A DNA stretch of 64,000 nucleotides from contig JBHGNT010000008.1 in the NCBI GenBank assembly GCA_043228905.1, positions 21,514,001 through 21,578,000 of the forward strand, written 5' to 3'. The notes beneath the pieces were generated by a model that worked only from the letters and a program-made list of their open reading frames with translations, was not told where the DNA came from and ran no database searches. This DNA comes from Azolla caroliniana (Eukaryota; Polypodiophyta). The position numbers and the translations under genes are program-made. Positions 21,807-32,498 of this stretch are shown here, in pieces. Each line of letters begins with the position of its first letter. The stretch's first letter is position 1.

Positions 21807-22900
21807 TGTGACGATACAATGACATAAAATATATAGTTGATGATGTTAGGAATCGACCAGCCACAACTGGTTACGCATTCATATTCGGGTGCACAAAACA
21901 AGAGAGCTAATACACAGCTAGAAAAACATGAAGACAGAAAACAAGTACAGAGAGACACCGGATGTGTAACGTGGAAACCCGAACTGGAAAAATCATGTGG
22001 AGTCAACAAACTCCAAAAAGATCACTATGGTAGGGAAGAAGTACAATGAGGAACTCGGAGGCAACGACCTCGAGTTCTCCTTCGTTTGACAGACGGCTAC
22101 AGAGTTGCACTCTCACACTCACACTCTTCCTCTGATAGTTACAAAGGTAACTACATCCACTAACTCTATGACAACTAATGATCAACACACACTTCTATAA
22201 AGTTTGCCCTAGTTGTTTTTATACCAAAACAACTTTCAGGTTATTTACAAGTATGGCCCGCAAGGGGCATTTTAGACTATTTACAATTATTGTCTTCTGA
22301 ATCGATTTCGGTTCTCAATTTTGACCTCGGCCTTGGCCGAATTACCCTTGTGTCCTCGATTTCGGTTTCGGCCTCGACCTTCTCTTCCCATCCGGAGGGA
22401 CCTGTTTCCCAACAGATGAGGATTGAACTTGCAATCTCCACATCAACAATACATCATGCTCAACCATCTTGATATGAGCATTGTATAAGATATATTTGAT
22501 CTACATATCATTATATAAAATGTACATGATCTAGGTATACTCTCTAGACATCTAGAAAGTTCTAGAAAGTTCCAAGGTTCTAGAAGGTTCTAGAATATTC
22601 TTCAAAATATTCTTATGCATGCACTTCAACTTAGAGTATAAATACTTGTAACCATCTTGGTCCCTTTCAAGGGATTCAATGCCAGTCATTGACATATCAA
22701 TGTAGTTTTCCTCATTTCATGCCATATTGTCTCCTTGATCTTCATATTTGTCTTCATGCTCTCTAATTACTCACCGCTTCTAGAGTTCCTAGCCTCGTCA
22801 CTTCCAATTCCACGTTTGTAGCCTTATTAATTGTAGCCTCGTGTCATCCGTGCTTCATTCTCTTATGTCATTCCTAGCTTCTTAAGTTCCTCGTAGCCTT
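21807..22900 (+). repeat. Outer element LTR B, left part (interrupted)
   Basis: TGTGACGATACAATG at 21807 matches the start of LTR A. It is interrupted at 21844-22414 by a solo LTR, resumes after the duplicated GATGA, is interrupted again at 22901 by gypsy B, and finishes at 32454-32498. Confidence 0.8.
21844..22414 (+). mobile_element. Solo LTR, Copia-like, 571 bp
   Basis: Starts TGTTAGGAATCG and ends GTTTCCCAACA, flanked by exact 5-bp duplications GATGA (21839-21843 and 22415-22419). There are no internal gag/pol sequences, so it was left by LTR-LTR recombination. The TGTTRG...CCAACA ends resemble Copia LTRs. Confidence 0.85.
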
Positions 22901-23334
22901 TGTTAACTCTTCAGGCCGGACAATGGCCTAACACAGGGTGTCTACGGGAGACACTTCACCAAAGGATGTTACGGCAACCGGATTAGACTTCAACGCTTAA
23001 TCCGACTTAATTAAGTTACTTATTAGGATCGTCTTTCATAACACGCGTAAGATATAACAATTACGACAGAATGGCAATTAACACAGAGAGATAACAACGC
23101 TTAAGCTTTCATTAATTAACCGCTAACTATTACATTGTATCTGGGCCTTTAAATAGGTTTCCGGTCTGTATTACAAAATGGTGCCATCCGCACCTGTTCG
23201 GGATCGGTCCGGATCCGGAACGGCATACCGTTTCCGGTCCGTCCATCCACACTCATAGCTTAATTACAACCACATTCCTACTACTTAATTAGCTCTCTAT
23301 TTCCCACTCTGGACTCCTTTGCCGGCCGGTAACA
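22901..23334 (-). repeat. Gypsy B LTR (3' LTR in element orientation)
   Basis: 434 bp, TGTTAACTC...CCGGTAACA. It differs from 32015-32448 at about 12 positions, all transitions, with no indels that I can see. Confidence 0.92.
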
Positions 23335-23388
23335 CATGGCACGCCCGTGGGACAGTACCTTGTATGTCGAATCCACAACCGACCCTTG

Positions 23389-26154
23389 CTATTCTTCGTC
23401 CAAAATGTCCAGAATGCTTTGTTCGAGAGGCTCCAATGGTTCATCTGGAAGTGGTTTTTGTTGTTGTTGCTCTGTTGCTGTCTGTTGCGGCGGGTCCGTT
23501 GGTGGTTGCTGCGGCTGCTCCTCCATTTGTGGCTCTGACACCGGCGTCTCCGTCGTTGCTCCCTGCGTCATAGTGGTCTCCGGTTGACTGGTTCCCGGCT
23601 GGCCCTCAGCCGGCGACAGTTCCTCATCACTAAGGTTAACCGTTGTCGCTTCCCGTGCTTTTTCTTCCCGAACCCAGGACCGCTCGTAGCGTTCAAACTG
23701 GATTTGAGTGTCCAGCCTATCATCGTCCAGCTGAGCTACGAGCTGCCTGACCTGCGCCAGCTGTTCATCTGCCAGGACTTGGAAGTCGTCAGCCAGCTCG
23801 TCCCGTATGGCGGTGAAGTCCTCGGAAGTCAACGTATAACAGTCATCTCCTTCCTTCCGTCGGTTTGCCACATCCGCCCGTAGCAACTGGAGTTCCGCCG
23901 CGTTTTGTGCCCACATTGTCCACCATTTTACGGAGCTTTCATCAATCAAGTGTTTTGTCTGATTCAGCCATGCTCGGAGGATGGACTGAATCCGGCTCGT
24001 TCCCAATTGCGATTTGGTTTCCGCCGCTTGCCGTTCCTCCTTCAGTTGTTTGATGATTTTGACGTTGTCCTCCGCCTGCGCCTTGTAATGCGTCAATTGC
24101 CTTTGATATGTGCTTTGTAATTTCTACAATACTGTTGACGCTCTCTCTTTGTCTTCCTGCTGCTGCCTCTGGAGCTCCATCCGGACCTTCTCCGCCTTGT
24201 CCAAGCGTCTTATATTTTCCGCCCGTTCGTCGGCGATTGCCATCACGGCCCGATCAACTGCCTGCTGGAGCTCGGCCATCCGTTCTTTATGCTCCGTTTC
24301 CAGCCGTTTGTAGTCCCGGTGCAGGTGCTCAAAATCATCCGTCTTTTGCTTGAGTCGTGCGTTGATCTGACGACGGGCCCGGTCCTCACGGTCCTTCTGC
24401 TAGCAGAGCTCTTCCTTTAGCCGTTCAATCTCTGTTTCCGTCGTTTTCCGCAGCTTGTCCTTTTCCTGCAGCACTTTGTCTTTCTCCTCCTTTAGCCAGT
24501 CATACGCTTGATGGCCTTTCCGGAGGCTCTCCTCTGCCCGGCGGAGGTTCTCAGCAGTCTTCTTTAATTCGGCTTCGGTCGCCGTCTTCAATTCTCGTTC
24601 ACGGCTCCTTAGCGCTTCTTGTGCGGCAAGTTCATCTCTCAATTCCGCAAGCTCCTAAGTTTGCGCCGCATCTCTCGCCGGAACGGTTTCCGTTGTCGGG
24701 GTCTTATTGCTATGTACAAGTCGTTCCGTTTCTTTATTCTGTACACTTATCGGAGTCACCGGTGATTGGATCCGTATTTTGGCCATCTCTGTCATGACCT
24801 GATCCAAGTCTTTTTCAAGGCACCGAATTCTGGACCGGGCCGTCTCTAGTTGTTTGGTTGTGACGAGCAACCGTTCGCTTTGCGCTCTTTCTTCCGCCTC
24901 AATATACCCCACTGCTCCGGCTATCTGTTCGCCTATCCACCGGAGCCACAGGCTACCGGTGCCTTGTTGTGCTTGCACGGAGGTTTGACAGATGGGCTCA
25001 CTTGTAGAGGGGTGGTTCCGCCTGGTTGCGCCGAGTTGCAGTTCCGTTTCTGCCTGTGGACCACCCTGCTGTCCTGGTTCCCCTTACGCTTCTTCTTAGC
25101 TGACCAAGGGAGGTTGCATTGACCTTTCCGGCTCTGGCGGGATGGGACTTGTCGGTGTTGCCGGTGGTGCCGGGGCTTCTGTTTCCGGTTCCATATGCAC
25201 CGGTTCCGGTTCCTTCCTTGGTGTGGGAGTCTCAGTATGGGGAGCCGGTGTTCCCTCCGTCTGAGGGTCCGAATGTTTCCCGGCTGCCTCAACGGTCCTT
25301 GCCGACGACCGTCGCTGGAGGTGCTCCGTAGGCTCCTCCTCTATTTCCTCCTCCTGAGCTCCGGCATTGAGTTTTGCCGCCAAGGGGTCCGCTTCTCTAT
25401 TCACCGGTCGGCGGAGTGTGACCTTTACGGGTCGTACCGGTGGTTCCTCCTGCGCCTCCGTTGGGCGCTTCCGGCTGCCGCTTCCTGCTGCCGCCTGTTC
25501 TGCATCCGTCGCCTTTCCCTTAGTGGCCTTAGAGGCCAACAGCTGTTGCCGTTTGGAAGCCGTCCTTGGGGTGCCGTCCGCCACTCTTCCTCGCTTCTTG
25601 GGCTGGACGGTCTGGACGGGTGGCACAAGCAAAGTGAGCCACTGCGTTACGGCGTGCCATATCCTCCGTCCGTCTCGGCCTTCTTTGCCGTCTTTGCCTC
25701 TGACGATCTCGATCGCCGCACACAACCCGTCTGCGATCAATACCGGCCAATCCACCTTGATCCCTTCATAGGTGGCGATGATCATCCCTGCCCGGTTCTG
25801 CGGCATGACAGGGGGTCTAGGGTACATGTGGCCGTATTCATGGAGCACACGAGCAATTTCGGGGAACAACATATCTCCGCCGCCCTGTGTCCGGTAGCCC
25901 TTGCTGGCTAGAGAGTATTCACCAAAATACCTGATGAGTTGCTCCGGGGTTGGATTGTCGATCGTGAGTATGCCTCCCTCCGGAAGGCCTGTTAACGCTC
26001 GAATTGCCTCTGCCGTTATGACCTCTGTATCGATTTCCTTGATCACTTTGTCGACTTCTTTGTGTGGCGGTACTTCCATCATCCACAAGAAGCCCTCGAG
26101 CCCATGTTGCTTCAGCCATGTCTTGGCGGTTTCCGACAGTGTTTGCGGGTCCAT
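23389..26154 (-). pseudogene. Gypsy B accessory ORF (~920 codons, unknown function)
   Basis: All in one minus-strand frame from Met 26154 (MDPQTLSE) to the stop at 23389, broken only by stops at 25096, 25084, 24655, 24400 and 24124. Each is TAA or TAG and could derive from CAA/CAG. The frame is open further upstream to 26376. The N-terminal ~190 residues look globular (FLWMMEVPP, TAEAIRALTGLPEGG, VDWPVLIADGLCAAIEIV). A Pro/Glu/Lys-rich linker follows, with a basic PKKRGR patch that could be a nuclear signal. Next comes a long coiled coil (about residues 390-720, Glu/Lys/Gln heptads), then an acidic Gln/Pro-rich tail ending ILDILDEE. I do not recognise a named domain. It lies downstream of integrase in the sense direction; extra ORFs are known in Tat-lineage elements. 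Not an envelope: no signal peptide or membrane segment is visible. Confidence 0.75.
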
Positions 26155-26719
26155 GTCTGTGTCGAGGTCGGATGGCGATGGCGAGGTTGGATGGTGATGA
26201 GAGTGAGGTTGAGAAAGAGAGAGTTCAGAAGGCGGGGGTTCTCTATGCGCAGGTTCTCGTCTGATGATCTTGCAACGTCTTGGTGCTTCTGTGCTCCTAG
26301 GTTCGCGAAAGTAGAGGGTCTCTACGCGCAGTGGTTTTTGTCTGTGCATTCTGGCGTCTTTTTCGAGTGTGTGCATGTCGCGTACTTAAAATAGCATTAT
26401 GTCCTGTGGTGGTGCTTAAAATGCCCACTACGTACCTTTTCGCTCCTCGCTCTTTCATCCATTCATTCCTCGCTTTTGCATGATTGTTTTTTTTTTTTTT
26501 CCAGTTATTATTATTATTAGTGTGACGTCACTTGTCTGTTGGTCCTCTCGGACCCTTACCGGCCTCATTCTCCCCAGTTACCGGCTCGCCTTCTCTGCCG
26601 TCTTGGTGGTTGCCGTTTCCCTCGCTGGTGTCGGTCCTTCGCTCAAATGGGTTCTTAGGCATCGGTCCTCTATATGCCTTTAACCGGAATCTGTTGACCC
26701 ATTTGCCTAGCACTTCGCC

Positions 26720-27700
26720 GCAAGTGTCCCTAACTAGTAGGACCCATTATACTCCCGTGTTAGCCAATATGGTCCTGTCCATCTAAACCGTAGCTTACCT
26801 GGCATCTTGCCAATCCGGGTTTGGAATACTAACACCGGTTTGCCGATTGCGAACATTTTTTCGTTACCTTTCCTGTGTCGGTCGACAAATGCTTTCCGTC
26901 GCCGTTGCTCCAATTCTAAATGTAGGATGTTGGCCAGTCATTGTTCCTCGAGCTCACACAGCGCTGTCAACCTTATTGCCTCCGACTCCTTCTCGTTCAG
27001 CCGTTCCCGTAGCTGGATCCGTAAGCTAGGTACTTGGAATTCTACCGGCATGACCGCCTCTAGTCCGAACGCTAACCGGAACGGTGTTGTTCGGATGCTC
27101 GTTTTGTATGCCGTCCGGTATGCCCAAAGCGCGCTATGTAGCTTTGTGTCCCAATCCGTCCGGTTTTCGTTGACGATCTTTCGGAGGATATTCTGGAGCG
27201 TCTTGTTTGTTGATTCCGCTAAACTGTTCGCCTGTGGGTAGTAAGGTGTGCTCCGTTTGTGTACAATGGCATAGAAGGTCGTCAGGCTTTCCACTACTTG
27301 GCCGAGAAAGTGCCCCCCTTGGTCACTTATCAATTCAATGGGGCATCCGTAACGGCACCAGATGTACTCATATAGAAACTTTGTCGTTGACGCAGCGGTG
27401 TTATCCCGTAAAGCTTTGGCCTCCACCCATTTCGTGCAGTAATCCGTAGCAACAATAATGTACCGATTACCCGTTCTCATTGCCGGTGGCTTGAACGGTC
27501 CTACAAAGTCCAGCCCCCACTTTTGGAATGGCTCGAGTGGTAGTACCGGCTGGTGTGGCATACGAGCCTGCTCCGTTGGCTGGCCCATTCTCTGGCATAG
27601 GTCACATTCTTTTGCGTACCGTACCGCATCTCTTAATGTCGTTGGTCACCATAGGCCACTTTGCCATATTTTTTTGGCCGTCGCATCTCCGGCATAGTGA
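26720..27700 (-). pseudogene. Gypsy B integrase
   Basis: The frame at 27700-26938 holds an HHCC zinc-binding part (HCGVVGGHYAGD, CDLCQRMG), the core with Asp in WGLDFVGPF, Asp in ISDQGGHF and Glu in SLAESTNKTL, and the PYYPQAN motif. The C-terminal region to about 26720 (DGPYWLTREYNGSY) lies in a shifted frame with stops. There is a TGA at 27646-27648 in a WW position. The three catalytic acidic residues are kept. Entry from RNase H needs a frame change near 27740. Confidence 0.88.
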
Positions 27701-27734
27701 CCTCCAACAACTCCGCAGTGGGCTTCCCTCAGTA

Positions 27735-29984
27735 TTAGTTCCTTTTCATCGCTGTGACCGCCCGTCTCCATATGCCGTCCGTGCCCTTGTGGTACAGTGT
27801 GTCTTGTAGTAAGCAGAAATGTCGGCTTTGCACCGCCAGGCGTTTCCGTTCGTCCCGGTTCGGCTCTTCCGGAGGCAGTCCTATGCTCAGAAACTGGTGC
27901 ATATTTGTGAGCCACTTGTCTTCCTGGGCCACCGTCTCATTTGCTGTCGTCTCCGTAGTGACTCGAAACAGCTCCGCATCCGGAAACTCATCCGGTACTC
28001 CGTCACCCGTCTCTCCGGACTCCAATCGGCTTAAGTAATCCGCTACGGCATGCTGTATACCGGGTCGGTGGAATATTTCAAACTCGAACTCCTGTAACAA
28101 TAAGGTCCACCGGGCCAATTTGCCGGTGAGTGACGCCTTGGACACCAGGTAAAGGAGTGCCGAATGATCTACATGGAAGGAAAACTTCCTTCCCAATAAA
28201 TAGTGCCAAAACTTTGTCACACTGTAGATCATCCCTAGAGCTTCCCGTTCTGTGGTAGAGTAGTTTCGTTCTGCTTGGGATAGCTTTCGGCTGGCATAGT
28301 ACACTGGCCGGTACCACTTTGGCTCCGTAAGCTACATAAGTACGCTTTCGATTGCGATGTCGGAGGCATCCACGAAGACGTGAAATTCTTTACTCCAATC
28401 CGGAGGTTGTACTACCGGTGCCTACGACAATAGTACCTTGAGGGCCTTATACGCCCTATCCTTAGTGTCGGTCCACTGGTATGGTGCCCGATGTACGGCG
28501 GCATGCAACAGTGTAGCCAGGTCGGCCAAGTATCGGAGCATCCGGCTGTGCCACCGGATCTGGCCTAAGAACCGGCTTAATGTCGTTGCCGTTGCCGGCA
28601 CCGGTGCTTCTAATATGGCTTTCACTTTGTCCGGGTCGACTGCAATACCTTCCTGGCTCACAATATGTCCTAATAAAGTTCCACTGGACACGCCAAATAC
28701 ACACTTTGCCGGATTCAAGCTTAGCCGGTATGCTCTACACTTTTCTAGACAAAGACGGAGGTGCTAAAAATGGTCCTCCTCCCGGCTATAGACGGCGAAA
28801 TCGTCAAGGAAAACCTGCATAAAAGCCGGTATATATTCACCAAAGATTTCCATGATGATTCGTTGAAATGTTGCCGGTGCCGTTTTGAGTCCGAACATCA
28901 TCACCACGGCCACAAACACCCCCCATTCGGTGACGAATGTCGTTTTCTCTTGGTCATCGGGGTGCATCCGGATCTGATTATACCCGCCGAATCCGTCTAG
29001 GAAGCTATAGACCTCATGGCCGGCGACGACATCCAACACTCCATCTGTGAACGGAAGTGGAAACGCATCTGTTACCGTAGCCGCATTGATTTTCCGGTAG
29101 TCCACGCAAACTCGAATTTTTCCGTTCTTCTTCGGTACGACTACGATCGGGCTCAGCCATGTCGCTTTCTTTACCGGACGGATAAAGCCAACTCTTAGCA
29201 GTTTGTCGATTTCCTCCTTGACCTTGGCGGCATAATTGGGATTCATCTGGTACCGTCTTTGTGCCACTGGTTTTGCGTCCTTGCTCAAGTGCACTTGATG
29301 TTGGTATAACTGAGGGTCGAGTCCTCGCATGTCTTCGTATGACCAGGCAAACACATCGCGAAATTCCGTTAGAAGTGTTATCATCGCCGTTTTATCTTCG
29401 GACTTCATCTCCTTGGCGATGTGCACCAGTTTTGCTTCGTCCGTGGTGCCTAGGTTCACCTCTTCCAGTTGCGACGCTTTCACGCGCTGTGAAACGGCCA
29501 TTTCCCGTTCCAACGCTTCCTGCGCTTGCCGTAACTCCCGGATTGCGTCTTTATCCGGTTCTGCTTCAGCCTCTTTCGGTTGCGGTAAGTATGGTGCTAT
29601 TGCTTCGGCAATGTCAATTTCAAAGAGGGGTATGATCTTCGGGTTTTCCTGCAGGTATTGAGCTTCTTCTTCGTCTGCTAACCCTTCTAGCATGTTGACG
29701 CATTCCGCATACAACGGTGTACATTCCTTGCCAGTGCTCGTCCTTGGCTGTGTTGGTACCCGTACCTTGGCTTTTCCTTGCCGGAAGGTAATTATATTTT
29801 TTCGCCAATTCTGTTTGATATGTGCCGTTTTCAACCATGGCCGCCCCAGCAATAGCGGGTATGTGCCTTGTGCTTGTAATTGTAGCACTACGGCCGAGAT
29901 GTGAAATGTATGACCGCCGACGGTGACTTCTAATTTCCGTATTAATCCTGTCGGCCGCACTGAGCTTGTATCGGCCATCCGCAA
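27735..29984 (-). pseudogene. Gypsy B reverse transcriptase and RNase H
   Basis: One continuous frame broken by TAG codons at 28764-28766, 28422-28424 and 28332-28334. RT palm motifs: WLSPIVVVPKKNGKIRVCVD, YSFLDGFGGYNQI, FGLKTAPATFQR and the catalytic VFLDDFAVYS. The thumb and connection follow (HIVSQEGIAVDPDKV, RFLGQIRWHSR). RNase H motifs: FHVFVDASD, the Glu in YSTTEREALGM, and HVDHSALLYL. The upstream part of the frame (29984-29500) is the protease tail (YPLLLGRPWLK) and linker. Confidence 0.9.
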
Positions 29985-30290
29985 CCAGAACAGACACGGC
30001 TCCCACTCGTGGATTCCTACGTCATCACACGTCTAGAGGCTTATTACATTCACCCAGAGCCTCCGTCTATAACTGTGTCGGGGAGTTCTTTCCCTTTCAC
30101 AATGGCAGTGATTACCGGACTGCTGGTGTCCACCACCGTTGGTCCCTCCTCCGGATTTGAGAAGAGTACCGGTGCCGGTGATGGTTCTCCTGCCGTCATG
30201 GCCGTCTTCAGTCCTTCCGTGAATCTTGGCACGAGTTGTAGGAGTCTTCCTAGTGGTAACGTAATCTGGCATTCTTGCAACGCCTGCCAT
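29690..30290 (-). pseudogene. Gypsy B aspartic protease, frameshifted at the active site
   Basis: The frame ending at 30050 reads ...TVIDGGSG and stops. The following VNVIS and LLLGRPWL lie in the next frame, so about one base is missing just after the active-site loop near 30050. DGGS in place of DTG/DSG is a feature of Tat-type elements, from family knowledge. Confidence 0.8.
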
Positions 30291-30460
30291 GTCTCGTTCT
30301 CGGAGTGACTACCGCCGGCAAGCCCTGCGATGTTCTCCTTTTGTTGTTGTAAGTCTATGACATTCTGCTCGTTTGCTTTCTTTACCCATTCCGTTGCTTG
30401 TTTCCGGATGGTCTCCTGTGTCTCCCATTCTTTGGCCATGCCCTTCGACCCTGTGGTCAC

Positions 30461-31730
30461 CTACTGCAAATCCGCCACCTCAGGGACTACCATATTTACC
30501 GTCGGTCGTTTTTCATAGCTCTTCACCGGGCATTGGTTACTATAATGGCCTTCCTGTCGGCAGTAGTAGCAGTCGGCCTTCCGGGTATTGCTAGATTCGG
30601 CATTGTCTGTTGTACCCGGGGCAGGTCCTACGGTACGCGTGGGGTTTTGTACCGGTTGGCTACTTGGAGCTCCTTGTTCCGGATCCCGGGGGTAGCTGCC
30701 TTTTTTAAAATGTCGTTTTTTGTTATAGCTCTTCTTATTACGGTACTCTTGACGGGGTTGCCCATTATATCTGCCGTATTCCTCCCGTTGCTGACGATAC
30801 CCGGGGGAGTGCTCCCGGTCGTAATGTTCGTATCGTCTATTGTAATCCTGGTACCGATCATGCCGGTCATAGTTATCCCGCCGATCACCGTACCGGACAT
30901 CATTTTCCCGTCGATCGCCATACCGGACATCATTTTCCCGTCGCTCGCCATACCGGACATCCTGTGCCGGTCGGTCACGGTCACGGTCCATTCGCCGCCA
31001 GCGTTCGTCTTCATCCCGGCTGCTGCGTGGCTCAATTTGTCAGACGGGCGGTGCTTGCCGATTCAACAGATTATACTCGCACCTATCCGTTGTATGGCTC
31101 TTGGATTGACAGATTACACATTGCGTCCTCATAGTGCATTCTAGAGCCGAGTGTCCGGAATTCAAGCAGGTTGTGCACTGTATTGCTTGCCGAAACCGGA
31201 GGTCTTCATCGGACGGTAACGCCCGTTGAAGTGCTCCCAATGTGAGCCAGGAGCTTGTCTTTTCCATCTCTCTCACCCGGCCAATGACCTGGTCGATGGT
31301 ACTTGTGGGGAAGTCGATTACCGTGCGTACGGGTTCCCGGAGCGCGTTTAGGAATATAGTCCGTAATTCCTCTTCCGGAGGTGCGCGGGCAAGCTGACTA
31401 TGCATCCGTTGAAACCGGATGACAAATTTTCTCCGGCGTCGATGGTCTTTCCCGATTTGTTTCCGGCGTCGGTTGTTTTTCCTCTTCCTTTGGTGACGGA
31501 GGCCTCTCCTCTTCGACTTCCAGTGTCGGAGGTCGTTCTTCCTCTGCTGGTTCCGAGGGTTCCAGCGTTAGCACTTCCGGTTCCGGTGTCAGTAAAGTAT
31601 CTGATCCTTCGTTCTCCGGTCCGCCCGGGGTTTCGTTGCTGCTACGGTAGTTCGTGTGCACGTTGTATTCCCCTTCGGAGTCCGATTCATATGCTGAAAA
31701 GGCTTCTGCTTCGCCTTCTCTGTTTGCCAA
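30461..31730 (-). pseudogene. Gypsy B gag with three zinc knuckles, partly deleted
   Basis: An acidic, Pro-rich N-terminal part (31730-31398) is in one frame. The capsid end and nucleocapsid (31405-30461) are in another, with a TGA at 31038-31040. Three CCHC boxes are visible: CTTCLNSGHSALEC, CVICQSKSHTTDRC and CYYCRQEGHYSNQC. A basic decapeptide repeat (RYGDRREND, 30-bp unit, 3-4 copies at about 30870-30965) precedes the third knuckle. Most of the capsid domain seems to be missing at the frame junction near 31400, where only its last helices (LRTIFLNALREPVRTVI) remain. Confidence 0.8.
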
Positions 31731-31994
31731 CGCGTGGAGAAGGGATTCGGTTTCCCGGAGGCTGCTTAGGTTGCTGCCGTCGTCCGGGTGCGATGTTTGC
31801 TGTAACCAGAGGGAGTCCTCCGCTACTCTCTGGATTACGTTGGAAAACGAGCGATCCGCTCTAATTTCCTGCGCCGCTTGCTAGAAAGCCTCGCGTCTCC
31901 TTTGCCTTTCGGCAAGGCATCGAGTTCGATCTATAACCAGGTCGTGCGTTGATCTAGACATCCATCCGTGCCGTCGTTCGCTGCAAAAACAGGA

Positions 31995-32014
31995 ATCGTG
32001 GTCGCCAAAAACTG
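31995..32014 (-). other. Primer-binding site region of gypsy B
   Basis: Directly after the 5' LTR the minus strand reads CAGTTTTTGGCGACCACGA. TGGCGAC next to a T-rich stretch is usual in plant Ty3/gypsy elements. I do not assign the tRNA. Confidence 0.6.
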
Positions 32015-32448
32015 TGTTAACTCTTCGGGCCGGACAATGGCCTAACACAGGGTGTCTACGGGAGACACTTCACCAAAGGGTGTTACGGCAACCGGATTAG
32101 ACTTCAACGCTTAATCTGACTTAATTAAGTTACTTATTAGGATCGTCTTTCATAACACGCGTAAGATATAACAATTACGACAGAACGGCAATTGACACAG
32201 AGAGATAACAACGCTTAAGCTTTCATTAATTAACCGCTAACTATTACATTGTATCCGGGCCTTTAAATAGGTTTCCGGTCTGTATTACAAAACGGTGCCA
32301 TCCGCACCTGTTCGGGATCGGTCCGGATCCGGAACGGCATACCGTTTCCGGTCCATCCGTCCACACTCATAGCTTAATTACAACCACATTCCTACTACTT
32401 AATTAACTCTCCGTTTCCCACTCTGGACTCCTTTGCCGGCCGGTAACA
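32015..32448 (-). repeat. Gypsy B LTR (5' LTR in element orientation)
   Basis: 434 bp, TGTTAACTC...CCGGTAACA, ~97% identical to 22901-23334, followed by GCCTT. Confidence 0.92.
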
Positions 32449-32498
32449 GCCTTGTCATCCGTGTTCCATCTGAGTCTGTGGTTGGTGTGTCCGTGACC

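Larger units (their letters stand above)
22901..32448 (-). mobile_element. Tat-like Ty3/gypsy retrotransposon B with a 3' accessory ORF
   Basis: A 9,548-bp element with 434-bp LTRs and exact target duplications GCCTT (22896-22900 and 32449-32453). Minus-strand order: gag with three CCHC knuckles, protease with D-G-G-S in place of DTG/DSG, RT with FLDD, RNase H, integrase (PYYPQAN...AE), then a long accessory ORF before the 3' LTR. The DGGSGVN protease, FLDD box and PQAN motif fit the Tat lineage of plant Ty3/gypsy elements (from family knowledge). GC content is clearly higher than the surroundings. Coding frames carry about ten in-frame stops and two or three indels, so this copy is dead but young. 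Confidence 0.9.
20026..32498 (+). mobile_element. Non-autonomous LTR retroelement (outer element) carrying nested insertions
   Basis: LTR A (20026-20545), a 1.26-kb interior (20546-21806) and LTR B starting at 21807. LTR B is split by a solo LTR and by gypsy B and ends at 32498. The LTR starts TGTCACG in A and TGTGACG in B, and ends CGTGAC plus one variable base. A polypurine tract AAAGGGGAGGATAA precedes LTR B. The interior encodes no gag or pol, only two minisatellites in codon phase, so the element would depend on another element's proteins. I see no recognised primer-binding site. Confidence 0.8.

Noticed and set aside
23319-26394. Plus-strand ORFs up to 238 codons (for example 25195-25911)
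   Set aside because: They are antisense shadows of the GC-rich accessory ORF of gypsy B, with no recognisable domain.
30398-31144. Plus-strand 248-codon hydrophobic-looking ORF
   Set aside because: It is the antisense of the gag nucleocapsid of gypsy B; the hydrophobic look comes from complementing Arg/Asp/Tyr codons.
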